30,931 nt of DNA from Pseudomonadota bacterium (GCA_023396465.1 JAEWWF010000003.1:1-30931); one strand, 5' to 3'. Numbered from the stretch's first letter, positions 1 through 8,640 are shown. Made by a program: numbers and translations. The notes: generated by a model from the letters alone, not told the origin.

Positions 1-176
1 TCGCGCACGCTGGCCTGGATCATGGGCAGGCCGTAGAGCGCCGCGAAGCCGGCGCCGACCCAGGCGGCGATGCCCAGCGTCTCGTGGACGAAGCCGCGGA
101 AGAAGGCGAGCACCGCCGACAGCAGCAGCACCACCAGGACGATGAGGTCCAGCACGTTGAGCGGCAGTCCGTCCAT
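1..176 (-). CDS. cvpA: CvpA family inner-membrane protein (partial, 5' end)
   Basis: Only the first 58 codons are inside the window; the gene runs off the left edge. The ATG at 176 opens a hydrophobic segment (LIVLVVLLLSAVLAFF) followed by RGFVHETLGIAAW, the pattern of the first membrane helix and loop of CvpA proteins. CvpA is a multi-pass inner-membrane protein, named for colicin V production in E. coli and linked to envelope stress tolerance. It lies 37 bp downstream of radA on the same strand. From memory of alphaproteobacterial synteny, radA-cvpA is often followed by purF, which cannot be seen here. Family assignment is good from the N-terminus; nothing can be said about the rest of the protein. 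Confidence 0.8.
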   Translation of the reverse strand, partial: MDGLPLNVLDLIVLVVLLLSAVLAFFRGFVHETLGIAAWVGAGFAALYGLPMIQASVR

Positions 177-213
177 TCCAACCCCGGGGCCCGCAGGCCG
201 ATCAGTACACTCG

Positions 214-1623
214 TTATCCGTCCCGCTTCGGCAATGGCGGGAACATGGCCACCAGATCCTGCAAATGGCCCAATTCGCGGACCTGCAACCCGTCGATCGC
301 CGACGGCGGCCGGCCCTTGTCGCGTCCGCCGGCGGCCGGCTTGGGCGGACGGCGCGGCACCAGCGCCTCGGCGAAGCCCAGCTTGGCGGCTTCCTTCAGC
401 CGGACATCCGCCTGCGCCACCGCCCGCACCTCGCCCGACAGGCCGATCTCGCCGAACACCGCCATGTCGGCGGAAACCGGCTGATTGGTCGCCGAGGAGA
501 TCAGCGCCGCCGCCACCGCCAGGTCGGCGGCGGGCTCGGCGACACGCAGGCCTCCGGCGACGTTCAAATACACGTCGTTGCCCCCGAGGGCAAGGCCGCA
601 CCGGGCCTCCAGCACCGCCAGCACCATGGCGAGGCGGCCCGAGTCCCACCCCACCACCGCCCGCCGCGGCGTCGAGAAGCCGCTGGGCGCCACCAGCGCC
701 TGAATCTCCACCAGAACCGGCCGCGACCCCTCCAGACCGGCAAACACGCACGATCCCGACACATTGCCCCGCCGTTCCGCCAGGAACAGGGCGGAAGGGT
801 TGACCACTTCGGCCAGCCCGCGGTCGGTCATCTCGAAGACGCCGATCTCGTCGGTGGCCCCGAAGCGGTTCTTCACCGCCCGCAGGATGCGGAACTGGTG
901 GCCGCGCTCGCCCTCGAAATACAGCACCGTGTCGACCATGTGCTCCATCACGCGCGGGCCGGCGATGGTGCCTTCCTTGGTGACGTGGCCGACCAGGAAC
1001 AGGGCGAAACCCTTGCGCTTGGCCAGCCGGATCAGTTCATGGCTGCACGCCCGCACCTGCGCCACCGTGCCCGGCGCGCTGTCCAGCGTGTCGAGGAACA
1101 TGGTCTGGATGGAGTCGATGACCGCCACCTCCGGCGGGTCGGCCTCCAGCGTCGCCACGATGTCGCGCACCGAGGTCGAGGCCGCCAGTTCCACCGGCGC
1201 ATCATCAAGCCCGAGCCGCGCCGCCCGCAGCCGCACCTGATCCACCGCCTCTTCGCCGGAGATGTAGGCACATCGCATGGTGCGCGCCAGGGCCGCCGTC
1301 GCCTGAAGCAGCAGGGTCGACTTGCCGATGCCGGGGTCGCCGCCCACCAGCAGGGCGGAGCCGGGTACCAGGCCGCCGCCGCATACCCGGTCCAGCTCGG
1401 CGATGTTGGTCAGCCGGCGCGGCGGGGTGGAGGTCTCGCCGCGCAGGGGCACGAAGTCCAGCTTGCGGCCGCCGCGCCCGCCGCTGGCGGTCTTCGGCAT
1501 GGCCTCGGGCACCGCCTCTTCCACCAGCGTGTTCCACTCGCCGCAGCCATCGCAGCGCCCGGCCCACTTGGAGAACACCGAGCCGCAGGACTGGCAGACG
1601 AAACGCGAGGTTGGCTTGGCCAT
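214..1623 (-). CDS. radA: DNA repair protein RadA (Sms)
   Basis: This 469-residue protein matches RadA in length and domain order. Residues 10-27 hold the four-cysteine zinc motif (CQSC...CDGC). The RecA-like ATPase follows, with Walker A GDPGIGKST (lysine 101) and the RadA-specific KNRFG motif at 251-255. The C-terminal third is the Lon-protease-like domain (for example VAGGLRVAEPAADLAVAAAL). RadA is a hexameric DNA helicase that drives branch migration of recombination intermediates. It is the fourth gene of the alr-mlaE-mlaF-radA-cvpA run, 83 bp after mlaF. The start MAKPTSRFVCQSC agrees with the usual RadA N-terminus. No irregularity seen. Confidence 0.97.
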   Translation of the reverse strand: MAKPTSRFVCQSCGSVFSKWAGRCDGCGEWNTLVEEAVPEAMPKTASGGRGGRKLDFVPLRGETSTPPRRLTNIAELDRVCGGGLVPGSALLVGGDPGIGKSTLLLQATAALARTMRCAYISGEEAVDQVRLRAARLGLDDAPVELAASTSVRDIVATLEADPPEVAVIDSIQTMFLDTLDSAPGTVAQVRACSHELIRLAKRKGFALFLVGHVTKEGTIAGPRVMEHMVDTVLYFEGERGHQFRILRAVKNRFGATDEIGVFEMTDRGLAEVVNPSALFLAERRGNVSGSCVFAGLEGSRPVLVEIQALVAPSGFSTPRRAVVGWDSGRLAMVLAVLEARCGLALGGNDVYLNVAGGLRVAEPAADLAVAAALISSATNQPVSADMAVFGEIGLSGEVRAVAQADVRLKEAAKLGFAEALVPRRPPKPAAGGRDKGRPPSAIDGLQVRELGHLQDLVAMFPPLPKRDG

Positions 1624-1706
1624 GGCGCGAGACAGGCTCCGCTAGACGGACGACAGAAGAGGTGGCGGCGGCACCCCGCCCGGCGAGGGGTCGATGACGG
1701 CGCGGA

Positions 1707-2483
1707 CTAGCGCCGCAGTTCCATCTTGATCGGGCCTTCGGCGCGGCCGTGGACGAACTGGTCGACGTAAGGGTTGCCGCTGGCGTCCACGACGGCGGCA
1801 TCACCGGCCCAGATGATGCGGCCATGGTAGATCATCGCCACCCGGTCGGCGATCTTGCGGGCCGAGGCCATGTCGTGGGTGATCGACAGGGTGGTGGCGC
1901 CCAGCTGCTCGCGGCAGGCGACGATCAGGTCGTTGATGACGTCGGCCATGATGGGATCAAGGCCCGTCGTCGGCTCGTCGAAAAAGATGATGTCGGGCTT
2001 GGCGGCGATGGCGCGGGCGAGGCCAACGCGCTTCTGCATGCCGCCCGACAGCTCGGCCGGCATCAGGTCGGCGACATCGGGCGACAGGCCCACCTGCCGC
2101 AGCGTCTCCACCGCCACCTCGCGGGCGTCGCGGCGCGGCATCTTGTCGCCGTGGATGAGGCGGAAGGCGACGTTCTCCCATACCGTCAGACTGTCGAACA
2201 GCGCCGCGCCCTGGAACAGCATGCCGAACTTGTGCAGCACCTGATCGCGGGCCTTGCCGGTCAGCCTGGCGGTTTCCTCGCCGTCGATGAGGATGGAGCC
2301 GGCATCGGCCTGCATCAGGCCGAGGATGCACTTCAGCAGCACCGACTTGCCGGTGCCGGAGCCGCCGATGATGACGACCGATTCCCCGCGCCCGACGTCG
2401 AGGTCGACGCCGTCGAGCACCGTTTTCGGACCGAAGCTCTTGCGCAGGCCCCGGATCTTGATCTTCGGCTGGTCGGGGGTCAT
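1707..2483 (-). CDS. mlaF: Mla-type ABC transporter ATP-binding protein
   Basis: A 258-residue ABC ATPase with Walker A GGSGTGKS (40-47), signature LSGGMQ (145-150) and Walker B IIFFDEPTTGLDP (D169, E170). The MQKR after the signature and the PTTGLDP run are typical of the MlaF/Ttg2A branch, which powers phospholipid movement between inner and outer membranes to keep outer-membrane lipid asymmetry. The ATG at 2483 overlaps the stop codon of the permease gene (ATGA), which fixes the start and implies translational coupling. A longer upstream reading frame exists but runs inside the permease gene. MlaD, MlaC and MlaB homologues are not in the window, so the rest of the system must be elsewhere. 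Confidence 0.93.
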   Translation of the reverse strand: MTPDQPKIKIRGLRKSFGPKTVLDGVDLDVGRGESVVIIGGSGTGKSVLLKCILGLMQADAGSILIDGEETARLTGKARDQVLHKFGMLFQGAALFDSLTVWENVAFRLIHGDKMPRRDAREVAVETLRQVGLSPDVADLMPAELSGGMQKRVGLARAIAAKPDIIFFDEPTTGLDPIMADVINDLIVACREQLGATTLSITHDMASARKIADRVAMIYHGRIIWAGDAAVVDASGNPYVDQFVHGRAEGPIKMELRR

Positions 2484-3259
2484 CGGCTGAAGAACAGCTC
2501 CGTGATGATGTAATTGGCGGTCAGGATCAGGATGGACGATCCGACCACCGCGTTGCGGGTCGCCTGGCCGACGCCCTGGGCGCCGCCCTTGCTCATGTAG
2601 CCGTTGTAGCAGCCGATGAGGGCGATGAGGAAGCCGAACACCGCCGCCTTCACCAGCCCGGAGAACACGTCGACGAATTCCAGGTAATCGAGCGTGCGCT
2701 TGATGTAGTTGACCGGGTTGAAACCCAGCTTGTAGGTGCCGACCAGATAGCCGCCGAACACGCCGATGATGTCGGCCACCAGCACCAGCAGCGGCAACAT
2801 CAGGGTCGCCGCCCACAGGCGCGGTGCCACCAGATACTTGTAGGGGTTGGTTTCCAGCGTCGTCAGGGCGTCGATCTGCTCGGTGACGCGCATGGTGCCG
2901 ATCTCGGCCGCCATGGAGGCGCCCACCCGCCCGGCCACCATCAGACCGGCCAGCACCGGCCCCAGTTCGCGGGTCATGGACAGCACCACCACCGTCGCCA
3001 CCGCCCCTTCGGCGGAAAAGCGGGCGAAGCCGGTGTGGCTTTGCAGCGCCAGCACCATGCCGGAGAAGATGGCCGTCAACCCCACCACCGGCAGGGAGTA
3101 ATAGCCGATCTCCACCATCTGGCGGCCGATGTTGCGCAGGAAGAACGGCGGCGTGAAGCAATGCAGCAGCGACACCACCGTGAACACCGCCAGCCGCCCG
3201 GCATGGCGCAGGAATGCCAGCACCATGCCGCCGATGATGGCGAGGAAATTCAGGTTCAT
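2480..3259 (-). CDS. mlaE: Mla-type ABC transporter permease
   Basis: A 259-residue MlaE/permease-family membrane protein. Diagnostic segments are RQMVEIGYYSLPVVGLTAIF, the MTRELGPVLAGLMVAGRVG stretch and the EQIDALTTLETNPYKYLVAPR coupling helix. About five hydrophobic spans are visible, ending in the TANYIITELFF helix. MlaE forms the membrane core of the lipid transporter together with the ATPase encoded immediately downstream. Its start codon overlaps the alr stop by ATGA (3256-3259), and its stop overlaps the ATPase start in the same way, so alr, mlaE and mlaF are very probably translated from one mRNA. Length is normal for the family. Confidence 0.94.
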   Translation of the reverse strand: MNLNFLAIIGGMVLAFLRHAGRLAVFTVVSLLHCFTPPFFLRNIGRQMVEIGYYSLPVVGLTAIFSGMVLALQSHTGFARFSAEGAVATVVVLSMTRELGPVLAGLMVAGRVGASMAAEIGTMRVTEQIDALTTLETNPYKYLVAPRLWAATLMLPLLVLVADIIGVFGGYLVGTYKLGFNPVNYIKRTLDYLEFVDVFSGLVKAAVFGFLIALIGCYNGYMSKGGAQGVGQATRNAVVGSSILILTANYIITELFFSR

Positions 3260-4392
3260 GCCGCCGCCCCCGCCGGTCCGCCGACGTACACGCGGCCGTA
3301 GCGGCGGCCGAGCTGGGTCAGGATCTCGTAGGAGATGGTGCCGGCACTGGCGGCCACCTCGTCGAGGGGCAGGTCGGGTCCGATGAGGTCGATCATCGCG
3401 CCGGGTCGGGCCTCGCTTGCGGGACTGCGGGAAACGTCGAACAGGGTCAGGTCCATGGACACCCGCCCGACGATGGGCACGCGACGCCCGGCGAGGACGC
3501 CACAGCCGCGGTTGCCAAGGGCGCGCGGCCAGCCATCGGCATAGCCCACGCCGACGGTGGCGACCCGTGATCCGGCCGCCATGCGGTGGGTGGCACCATA
3601 TCCGACCGACTCCACAGCGTCAATTCGACGCACCTGCAACACCTTCGCCTGCAACCGCACCACCGGCCGCATGGGATTGGGCCGCCCCGGCGTCGGATTG
3701 CCGCCGTACAGCGCCACCCCCGGCCGCGCCTGATCGAACAGCGGCGCCCCGTCCAGGAAAATGCCCGACGAATTGGCATAGGACGCCCGCACCGCCGGCA
3801 ACCGCGCCCGCAGGCGGCCGAACAGGGCGTGCTGTTCCGCGTTCAGCGGGTGGGCCGGCTCGTCGGCGCAGGCCAAGTGGGTGAGCACCAGCGCCGGGTC
3901 GAGGTCGGCCAGCGCCGCCGCATCGGCCAGCAGCGCCTCGGCCTCCGCCACCGTCAGGCCGAGGCGGCGCATGCCGGTATCCAGGTGCAGCGCCGGCCGC
4001 CCCATGGCGGCGCGCGTTTCCATCGGCAGCGCCCGCCACGCGGCGATCTGCTCCGGCGTCGACAGCACCGGGGCAAGGCCATGGGCGGCCAGTCGGTCGG
4101 CGGTGCCGGGCAGCAGGCCGGCGAGCACGAACACGGCGGCAGGACGACGCGGCCCCAGCGCGGCGCGCAAGGCCCCCCCTTCCTCCGCCTGAGCAACGTA
4201 GAAGGTGCGGCACCCCTCCGCGTGCAGGGTGCGCGCGACAGGCGCCACGCCAAGACCATAACCGTCGGCCTTGACCACCCCGGCGCATTCGGTGCCGCCC
4301 GGCGCCAGCCGGTCGGCCAACCGGCGCCAGTTGGCGGCCAGGGCGTCGAGGTCGATGGTCAGGATGGCGGCGGCCGTGGCCGGCTCGGACAT
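3256..4392 (-). CDS. alr: Alanine racemase
   Basis: A 378-residue PLP-dependent, fold-III enzyme that interconverts L- and D-alanine for peptidoglycan synthesis. The PLP lysine is K41 in VVKADGYGLG, and the second catalytic base is Y265 in GYGATH; both positions match the canonical family residues. The C-terminal beta domain ends with ISYEILTQLGRRYGRVYVGG. The ATG at 4392 (MSEPATAAAILTIDLDALAANW) was chosen because the alanine-racemase fold begins there. An upstream in-frame extension to 4554 is low-complexity and crosses the probable promoter. Being first in the operon, it may be transcribed from the promoter-like pair at 4428-4456. Confidence 0.95.
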   Translation of the reverse strand: MSEPATAAAILTIDLDALAANWRRLADRLAPGGTECAGVVKADGYGLGVAPVARTLHAEGCRTFYVAQAEEGGALRAALGPRRPAAVFVLAGLLPGTADRLAAHGLAPVLSTPEQIAAWRALPMETRAAMGRPALHLDTGMRRLGLTVAEAEALLADAAALADLDPALVLTHLACADEPAHPLNAEQHALFGRLRARLPAVRASYANSSGIFLDGAPLFDQARPGVALYGGNPTPGRPNPMRPVVRLQAKVLQVRRIDAVESVGYGATHRMAAGSRVATVGVGYADGWPRALGNRGCGVLAGRRVPIVGRVSMDLTLFDVSRSPASEARPGAMIDLIGPDLPLDEVAASAGTISYEILTQLGRRYGRVYVGGPAGAAA

Positions 4393-4427
4393 GGGTACTC
4401 TCGCTTGCCTGTCGGGATGGCGCGCCG

Positions 4428-4456
4428 ACTTTACGGGGGCCCGCCCGCTCCGCCAA
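4428..4456 (-). promoter_or_regulatory. Candidate sigma-70 promoter of the alr operon
   Basis: On the minus strand, TTGGCG (4451-4456) and TAAAGT (4428-4433) are separated by 17 bp, each matching four of six consensus positions. Transcription would begin about 30 nt before the alr ATG. This is pattern matching only, and such matches also arise by chance. Confidence 0.35.
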
Positions 4457-4574
4457 GTTTTTCCGTCCCATCGGAACATTGCTGCACCGCACCGGTTGCG
4501 AGTGCATCCGCGCGGATAAGACCTTACACTGCCCCTGGAGAACCGACATGCCACAGTACAGGGAGGAGGACGCC

Positions 4575-7286
4575 ATGCCGTTCGACGTCACCCGCACCGA
4601 CTGGCACGCCCTGCCGCCCACCGAAGCCCTCGCCCAACTCGGCACCACCGCCAGCGGCCTCACCCCCGACGCCGCCGCCGAGCGACTGCGCGAGGTCGGC
4701 CCCAACAGCCTGCCCGAAGCCCCCCGCCGGCCGGCCTGGAAGCGGCTCCTCGCCCAGTTCGACAACGTGCTGATCCTGGTGCTGCTGGCGGCCGGTGGCG
4801 TCACCCTGCTGTTGCGGCACTGGGTCGATTCCGGCGTCATCTTCGGCGTGGTGCTCATCAACGCCCTCATCGGCTTCATCCAGGAGGGGAAGGCGGAGCA
4901 GGCGCTCGACAGCATCCGGGGCATGCTGTCACCCGACGCGGTGGTGGTGCGCGGCGGCCGTCGCCAGCGCATCAAGGCCACCGACGTGGTGCCCGGCGAC
5001 ATGGTGGTGATCGAGCCCGGCGACCGCATCCCCGCCGACTTGCGACTGGTGCAGGTGCGCGGCCTGCGGGTGCAGGAGGCGGCGCTGACCGGCGAAAGCC
5101 TGCCGGTGGACAAGGCCACCACCGCCGTGGCGCCGGAAACCGCACTCGGCGACCGCAGCTGCCTTGCCTTCGCCGGCACCACCGCCGTGCAAGGCCACGG
5201 CGAGGGGGTGGTCATCGCCACCGGGTCGGGCACCGAAATCGGCCGGATCTCCAAGATGCTCACCGACGTGCAGACGCTGGACACGCCGCTGCTGCGCCAG
5301 TTGGCCCAGTTCGGGCGGGTGCTGACGGTCATCATCCTGACCGTCGCCGCCCTCACCTTCGCGGTCGGGGTGCTGGGTCGCGGCTACACCACGGACGAGA
5401 TGTTCCTTGCCGCCGTCGGTCTGGCCGTGGCCGCCATCCCCGAAGGGCTGCCGGCCATCGTCACCATCACCCTGGCCATCGGCGTCAAGCGCATGGCCGG
5501 CCGCAACGCCATCATCCGCCGTCTGCCGGCGGTGGAGACGCTGGGGTCGGTATCGATCATTTGCAGCGACAAGACCGGCACCCTCACCCGCAACGAAATG
5601 ACCCTCGGGGCCTGCGCCCTGACCGACGGCGAGGTAACCGTGGAGGGTGTCGGCTATGCGCCTGAGGGCGGCTTCGCCCGCGACGGCGCCGCCCTCGCCG
5701 ATCCCATGGCCGATCCACTGCTGGCCCGCCTGCTGGTGGCCGGCTGCGTCTGCGCCGATGCCCTGCTCGACCACAAGGACGACCGCTGGACCATCACCGG
5801 CGACCCCACCGAAGGCGCCCTGGTGGTGGCCGCCCGCAAGGCCGGGCTGGACCCGGAAACCCTGCGCCGCGAACACCACCGGCTGGACGTCATCCCCTTC
5901 GAGTCGGAACGCGCCTACATGGCGACCCTGGATGCCGACCCCGACGGCGGCCGGCCCAACATCCACGTCAAAGGGGCACCCGAGGTCATCATCGGGCTAT
6001 GCGGCAGCGAGGCCACCGACGGCGACGACCGGCCCATCGACCGCCAGGCCTGGCAGGACCGGGCCGCCGCCCTGTCGAAGAGCGGCATGCGGGTGCTCGC
6101 CCTGGCCGAGCGGGTGGGAGCCCCAGACCCGCGCCACCTCACCCCCGATCACATCCAGGGCGGCCTAACGCTCATCGGCCTCGTCGGCCTGATCGACCCA
6201 CCGCGCGAGGAGGCCATGGCCGCCGTCCGCCGCTGCCTCGGCGCCGGCGTGCGGGTGAAGATGATCACCGGCGATCACGCCCTGACCGCCGCCGCCATCG
6301 GGGAACGCCTGGGGCTGCCGGGGGCCGGCCAGCCGCTCACCGGCCGCGACATCGACGCCCTGAGCGATGATGAACTGCGCGCCAAGGTCCAGGCGGTCGA
6401 CGTCTTCGCCCGCGCCGCCCCGGAGCACAAGCTGCGACTGGTGCAGGCGATGCAGGCCGACGGCTCGGTGATCGCCATGACCGGCGACGGGGTCAACGAC
6501 GCCCCGGCCCTGAAGCGCGCCGATGTCGGCGTCGCCATGGGCCTTCAGGGCACCGATGCCGCCAAGGAAGCGGCGGAAATGGTGCTGGCCGACGACAACT
6601 TCGCCTCCATCGCCGCGGCGGTGGAGGAAGGCCGCACCGTCTACGACAACATCAAGAAGGGCATCCTGTTCATCCTGCCCACCAACGGCGGTCAGGCGCT
6701 GACCATCATCGCCGCCATCGCCGCCGGCACCATGCTGCCGATCACCGCCGTGCAAATCCTGTGGATCAACATGATCACAGCGGTGACCCTGGCGCTGGCG
6801 CTGGCTTTCGAGCCGGCCGAGCGCACCATCATGAGCCGCCCGCCGCGCCCGGCCGGCGAGCCACTGCTGACCGGCTTCCTGCTCTGGCGGGTCAGCTTCG
6901 TGTCGGTGCTGATGCTGATCACCGTGTTCGGCCTGTTCCTGTGGGAAACCCAAACCGAGGGCACCGATATCGTCGTCGCCCGCACGGTGGCGGTCAACAT
7001 GCTGGTGGCGGTGGAGATCGTCTATCTGTTCAGCAGCCGCTACCTGACGGCCAGTTCGCTGAATGCCGAGGCGCTGTTCGGATCCCGTCCGGTGCTGATC
7101 GCGGTGGCGCTGACGGTGCTGGCGCAAGGCGCCTTCACCTATTGGCCGCCGATGAACGCCCTGTTCGGAACGGCTCCGCTGGCCCCCCACCACTGGGGCC
7201 TGATCGCCGCCGCTGCCCTGCCCGCCTTCCTGGCGGTGGAAGCGGAAAAGGCGCTGCTCCGGCGCCGGCTGGCGCGCGGCGGCTGA
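4575..7286 (+). CDS. P2-type cation-transporting ATPase with atypical ion site
   Basis: A 903-residue P-type ATPase with every catalytic element of the family: TGES (172-175, actuator), DKTGT with phosphorylated D332, KGAPE (466-470, nucleotide binding), TGDGVNDAP (636-644, hinge) and about ten membrane helices. Helix M4 keeps PEGL (E290), as in SERCA-like pumps. The M5/M6 residues that complete the Ca2+ site in SERCA differ: FILPTNGGQ has Q707 where SERCA has E771, and WINMITAV has A736 where SERCA has D800, while N704 and N732 are kept. The exported or imported cation is therefore uncertain. The ATG at 4575 is preferred over 4548 because GGGAGGAGGA lies four bases upstream. The gene stands alone, divergent from alr and convergent with the Hpt gene. 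Confidence 0.9.
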   Translation: MPFDVTRTDWHALPPTEALAQLGTTASGLTPDAAAERLREVGPNSLPEAPRRPAWKRLLAQFDNVLILVLLAAGGVTLLLRHWVDSGVIFGVVLINALIGFIQEGKAEQALDSIRGMLSPDAVVVRGGRRQRIKATDVVPGDMVVIEPGDRIPADLRLVQVRGLRVQEAALTGESLPVDKATTAVAPETALGDRSCLAFAGTTAVQGHGEGVVIATGSGTEIGRISKMLTDVQTLDTPLLRQLAQFGRVLTVIILTVAALTFAVGVLGRGYTTDEMFLAAVGLAVAAIPEGLPAIVTITLAIGVKRMAGRNAIIRRLPAVETLGSVSIICSDKTGTLTRNEMTLGACALTDGEVTVEGVGYAPEGGFARDGAALADPMADPLLARLLVAGCVCADALLDHKDDRWTITGDPTEGALVVAARKAGLDPETLRREHHRLDVIPFESERAYMATLDADPDGGRPNIHVKGAPEVIIGLCGSEATDGDDRPIDRQAWQDRAAALSKSGMRVLALAERVGAPDPRHLTPDHIQGGLTLIGLVGLIDPPREEAMAAVRRCLGAGVRVKMITGDHALTAAAIGERLGLPGAGQPLTGRDIDALSDDELRAKVQAVDVFARAAPEHKLRLVQAMQADGSVIAMTGDGVNDAPALKRADVGVAMGLQGTDAAKEAAEMVLADDNFASIAAAVEEGRTVYDNIKKGILFILPTNGGQALTIIAAIAAGTMLPITAVQILWINMITAVTLALALAFEPAERTIMSRPPRPAGEPLLTGFLLWRVSFVSVLMLITVFGLFLWETQTEGTDIVVARTVAVNMLVAVEIVYLFSSRYLTASSLNAEALFGSRPVLIAVALTVLAQGAFTYWPPMNALFGTAPLAPHHWGLIAAAALPAFLAVEAEKALLRRRLARGG

Positions 7287-7323
7287 GGACCGCGGGGAGT
7301 AGGCAGGGGAACGGCGGGTCCGG

Positions 7324-7818
7324 TTATTTCTCGGGCCCGCTCACCTTGGCGATGACGGCGTCAAGACCGCGCATCAGATTGTCACCGACCCGGCCACCTT
7401 CGCCTTCCATGCGCTGGGCGATCACCAGCCGCAGGGCGTCGATGTGAACCTTGACCACCTCCATGTGACCACGGGTAATATCCGCCGGCAATTTCTCGAT
7501 GAAGCGGCACAGCTTGTTCCCGATCGCGGTCATCAGGTGATAGTTGAAGCTGCCGCCCTGGCCCTTGACGTCATGGGCGACGGAAAACACCTCGCCCAGC
7601 TTGGCGCGGCGCGCCGCCCCTTCCAGGGCTTCCGCCTCGCCATAAAAGGTCTGCAACCGCTCCAGGTCTCCCTCGACCCACTCAAGATAGCTGTCCTGAA
7701 GGCCGGCAATGAGCGCCTCGGCCTTTTCCAGCGCGTCGAGATCAACGCCGCCATCGGTGACCTGCACCTTGTCCTTGAGGGTGTTGGGGGGCTGGATGAA
7801 TTCTGGCCCGTCCGTCAT
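7324..7818 (-). CDS. Hpt (histidine phosphotransfer) domain protein
   Basis: A soluble 164-residue, largely helical protein. The segment AHDVKGQGGSF (residues 81-91) fits the Hpt signature HxxKGxGxxx, making H82 the likely phosphorylated histidine. Hpt proteins relay phosphoryl groups between histidine kinases and receiver domains. No kinase or receiver is fused here, but two CheY-like proteins are encoded just upstream on the same strand, so they are natural partners (inference). The ATG at 7818 (MTDGPEFIQPP) was chosen; the longer frame to 7983 crosses a promoter-like sequence and is Arg/Gly/Cys-rich. The partner kinase is not identifiable. Confidence 0.75.
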   Translation of the reverse strand: MTDGPEFIQPPNTLKDKVQVTDGGVDLDALEKAEALIAGLQDSYLEWVEGDLERLQTFYGEAEALEGAARRAKLGEVFSVAHDVKGQGGSFNYHLMTAIGNKLCRFIEKLPADITRGHMEVVKVHIDALRLVIAQRMEGEGGRVGDNLMRGLDAVIAKVSGPEK

Positions 7819-7904
7819 GCCCGTTCTCGCCCCCTTCGCCGTCTGTCGCGGTCGCGGCGCGCCACACCCGGTCGCCGTCGCGGCCCCCTTACCACATGCG
7901 GGGT

Positions 7905-7932
7905 ATCCTATCCCATCGGAATGGTGCGTCAA
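7905..7932 (-). promoter_or_regulatory. Candidate promoter of the Hpt gene
   Basis: On the minus strand, TTGACG (7927-7932) and TAGGAT (7905-7910) lie 16 bp apart. Transcription would start roughly 80 nt before the Hpt ATG at 7818. The hairpin at 7937-7970 sits just upstream, so the Hpt gene could be a unit separate from the regulator gene before it. Confidence 0.4.
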
Positions 7933-7936
7933 TCTC

Positions 7937-7970
7937 CCGCCGGAGCAGGAACCGGGTGGACGTCCGGCGG
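7937..7970 (-). terminator. Inverted repeat, possible terminator after the FliM-tail regulator gene
   Basis: CCGCCGGA (7937-7944) and TCCGGCGG (7963-7970) form a perfect 8-bp stem with an 18-nt loop. It begins about 50 nt beyond the stop of the regulator gene ending at 8022. No T-run follows on either strand, so intrinsic termination is uncertain. It may simply stabilise the 3' end. Confidence 0.25.
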
Positions 7971-8021
7971 TGCCGCGCGACATGCGGCGATCGCGCCGGC
8001 CACCTTCGTGGTCAGGGCGGA

Positions 8022-8582
8022 TCAGCCGTTCAGCAGCGCCTCGACCTCGGCCTGGCTGAGACCGCCGGCATCAGCGGCGGCGGGCGCGGACGACATGGCC
8101 GCCTTGCGCCGCTCCGCGCCCTTCCAGTCAATCTGGCGGCGGCGGCGGTCGGGGCCGAAGTAGAGGCCAGCGCGGATGAACGGTCGGGGCCGTTCAATGA
8201 TCGACCGGATGCGCGAGAACAATCCCTTGGCGGAAATCGGCTTGGCCAGGAATTCATGCACGCCGGCATCGCGGGCCTCGATCACCCGGTGCATTTCCGT
8301 GTGCCCGGTCAGCATGATGATCGGGACGAAGGGATTGGGGCTGTCCTTGCCGGTCCGCACCAGACGCACGAAATCAAGACCATCCAGCGGTGACATGTTC
8401 CAGTCACAGATGATGATATCGGCGGGAAAGTGGCGCAGTTCCTTGAAAGCGTCGGCGCCGTCGGCGGCTTCATGCACATTCTTGGACCCAAGGGCATGCA
8501 GGATCGTCTTTACCAGCGCCCGCATATGCTTGTTGTCGTCGACGCAGAGGAAGTTCAGACGTTCCAGATTGTAACCTGCCAT
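8022..8582 (-). CDS. CheY-like response regulator with FliM-N-like C-terminal tail
   Basis: A 186-residue protein. Residues 8-130 are a receiver domain: acidic pair D15/D16, phospho-acceptor D60 in IIICDWNMSPLDG, T in MLTGHT and K in FLAKPIS. There is no DNA-binding output domain. The receiver is followed by YFGPDRRRR, a basic linker, a short Ala/Pro stretch and a final peptide LSQAEVEALLNG (175-186). That peptide closely resembles the N-terminal CheY-P-binding peptide of the flagellar switch protein FliM (LSQAEIDALLNG in E. coli, from memory). Start MAGYNLERLNFLCVDDN has GAAGG upstream. Its paralogue at 8687-9187 shares receiver and YFGPDRRRR but lacks the tail. A role in chemotaxis or motility is inferred. 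Confidence 0.85.
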   Translation of the reverse strand: MAGYNLERLNFLCVDDNKHMRALVKTILHALGSKNVHEAADGADAFKELRHFPADIIICDWNMSPLDGLDFVRLVRTGKDSPNPFVPIIMLTGHTEMHRVIEARDAGVHEFLAKPISAKGLFSRIRSIIERPRPFIRAGLYFGPDRRRRQIDWKGAERRKAAMSSAPAAADAGGLSQAEVEALLNG

Positions 8583-8640
8583 CGGATCGACCTTCGCCCT
8601 GGCGTTCTGTTGACGGTGCGCCGTTGCCGGCGGGCGCTTT

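Noticed and set aside
4466..4476. TCCCATCGGAA, also present at 7911-7921, as a shared regulatory box
   Set aside because: An 11-base match between two sites is expected by chance many times in a 31-kb GC-rich sequence, and the two contexts differ.
4496..4530. TTGCGA and TACACT as a promoter for the P-type ATPase gene
   Set aside because: The spacing between the hexamers is 23 bp, too long for a standard sigma-70 promoter.
3256..4554. A longer alanine racemase starting at 4554
   Set aside because: The extra N-terminus is Arg/Gly-rich and unlike the family, crosses the likely promoter, and shifts the catalytic residues from their canonical numbering.
7287..7323. Terminator after the P-type ATPase gene
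   Set aside because: Only a five-pair GGACC/GGTCC stem with a long loop is present, with a weak extension across a bulge and no clear T-run.
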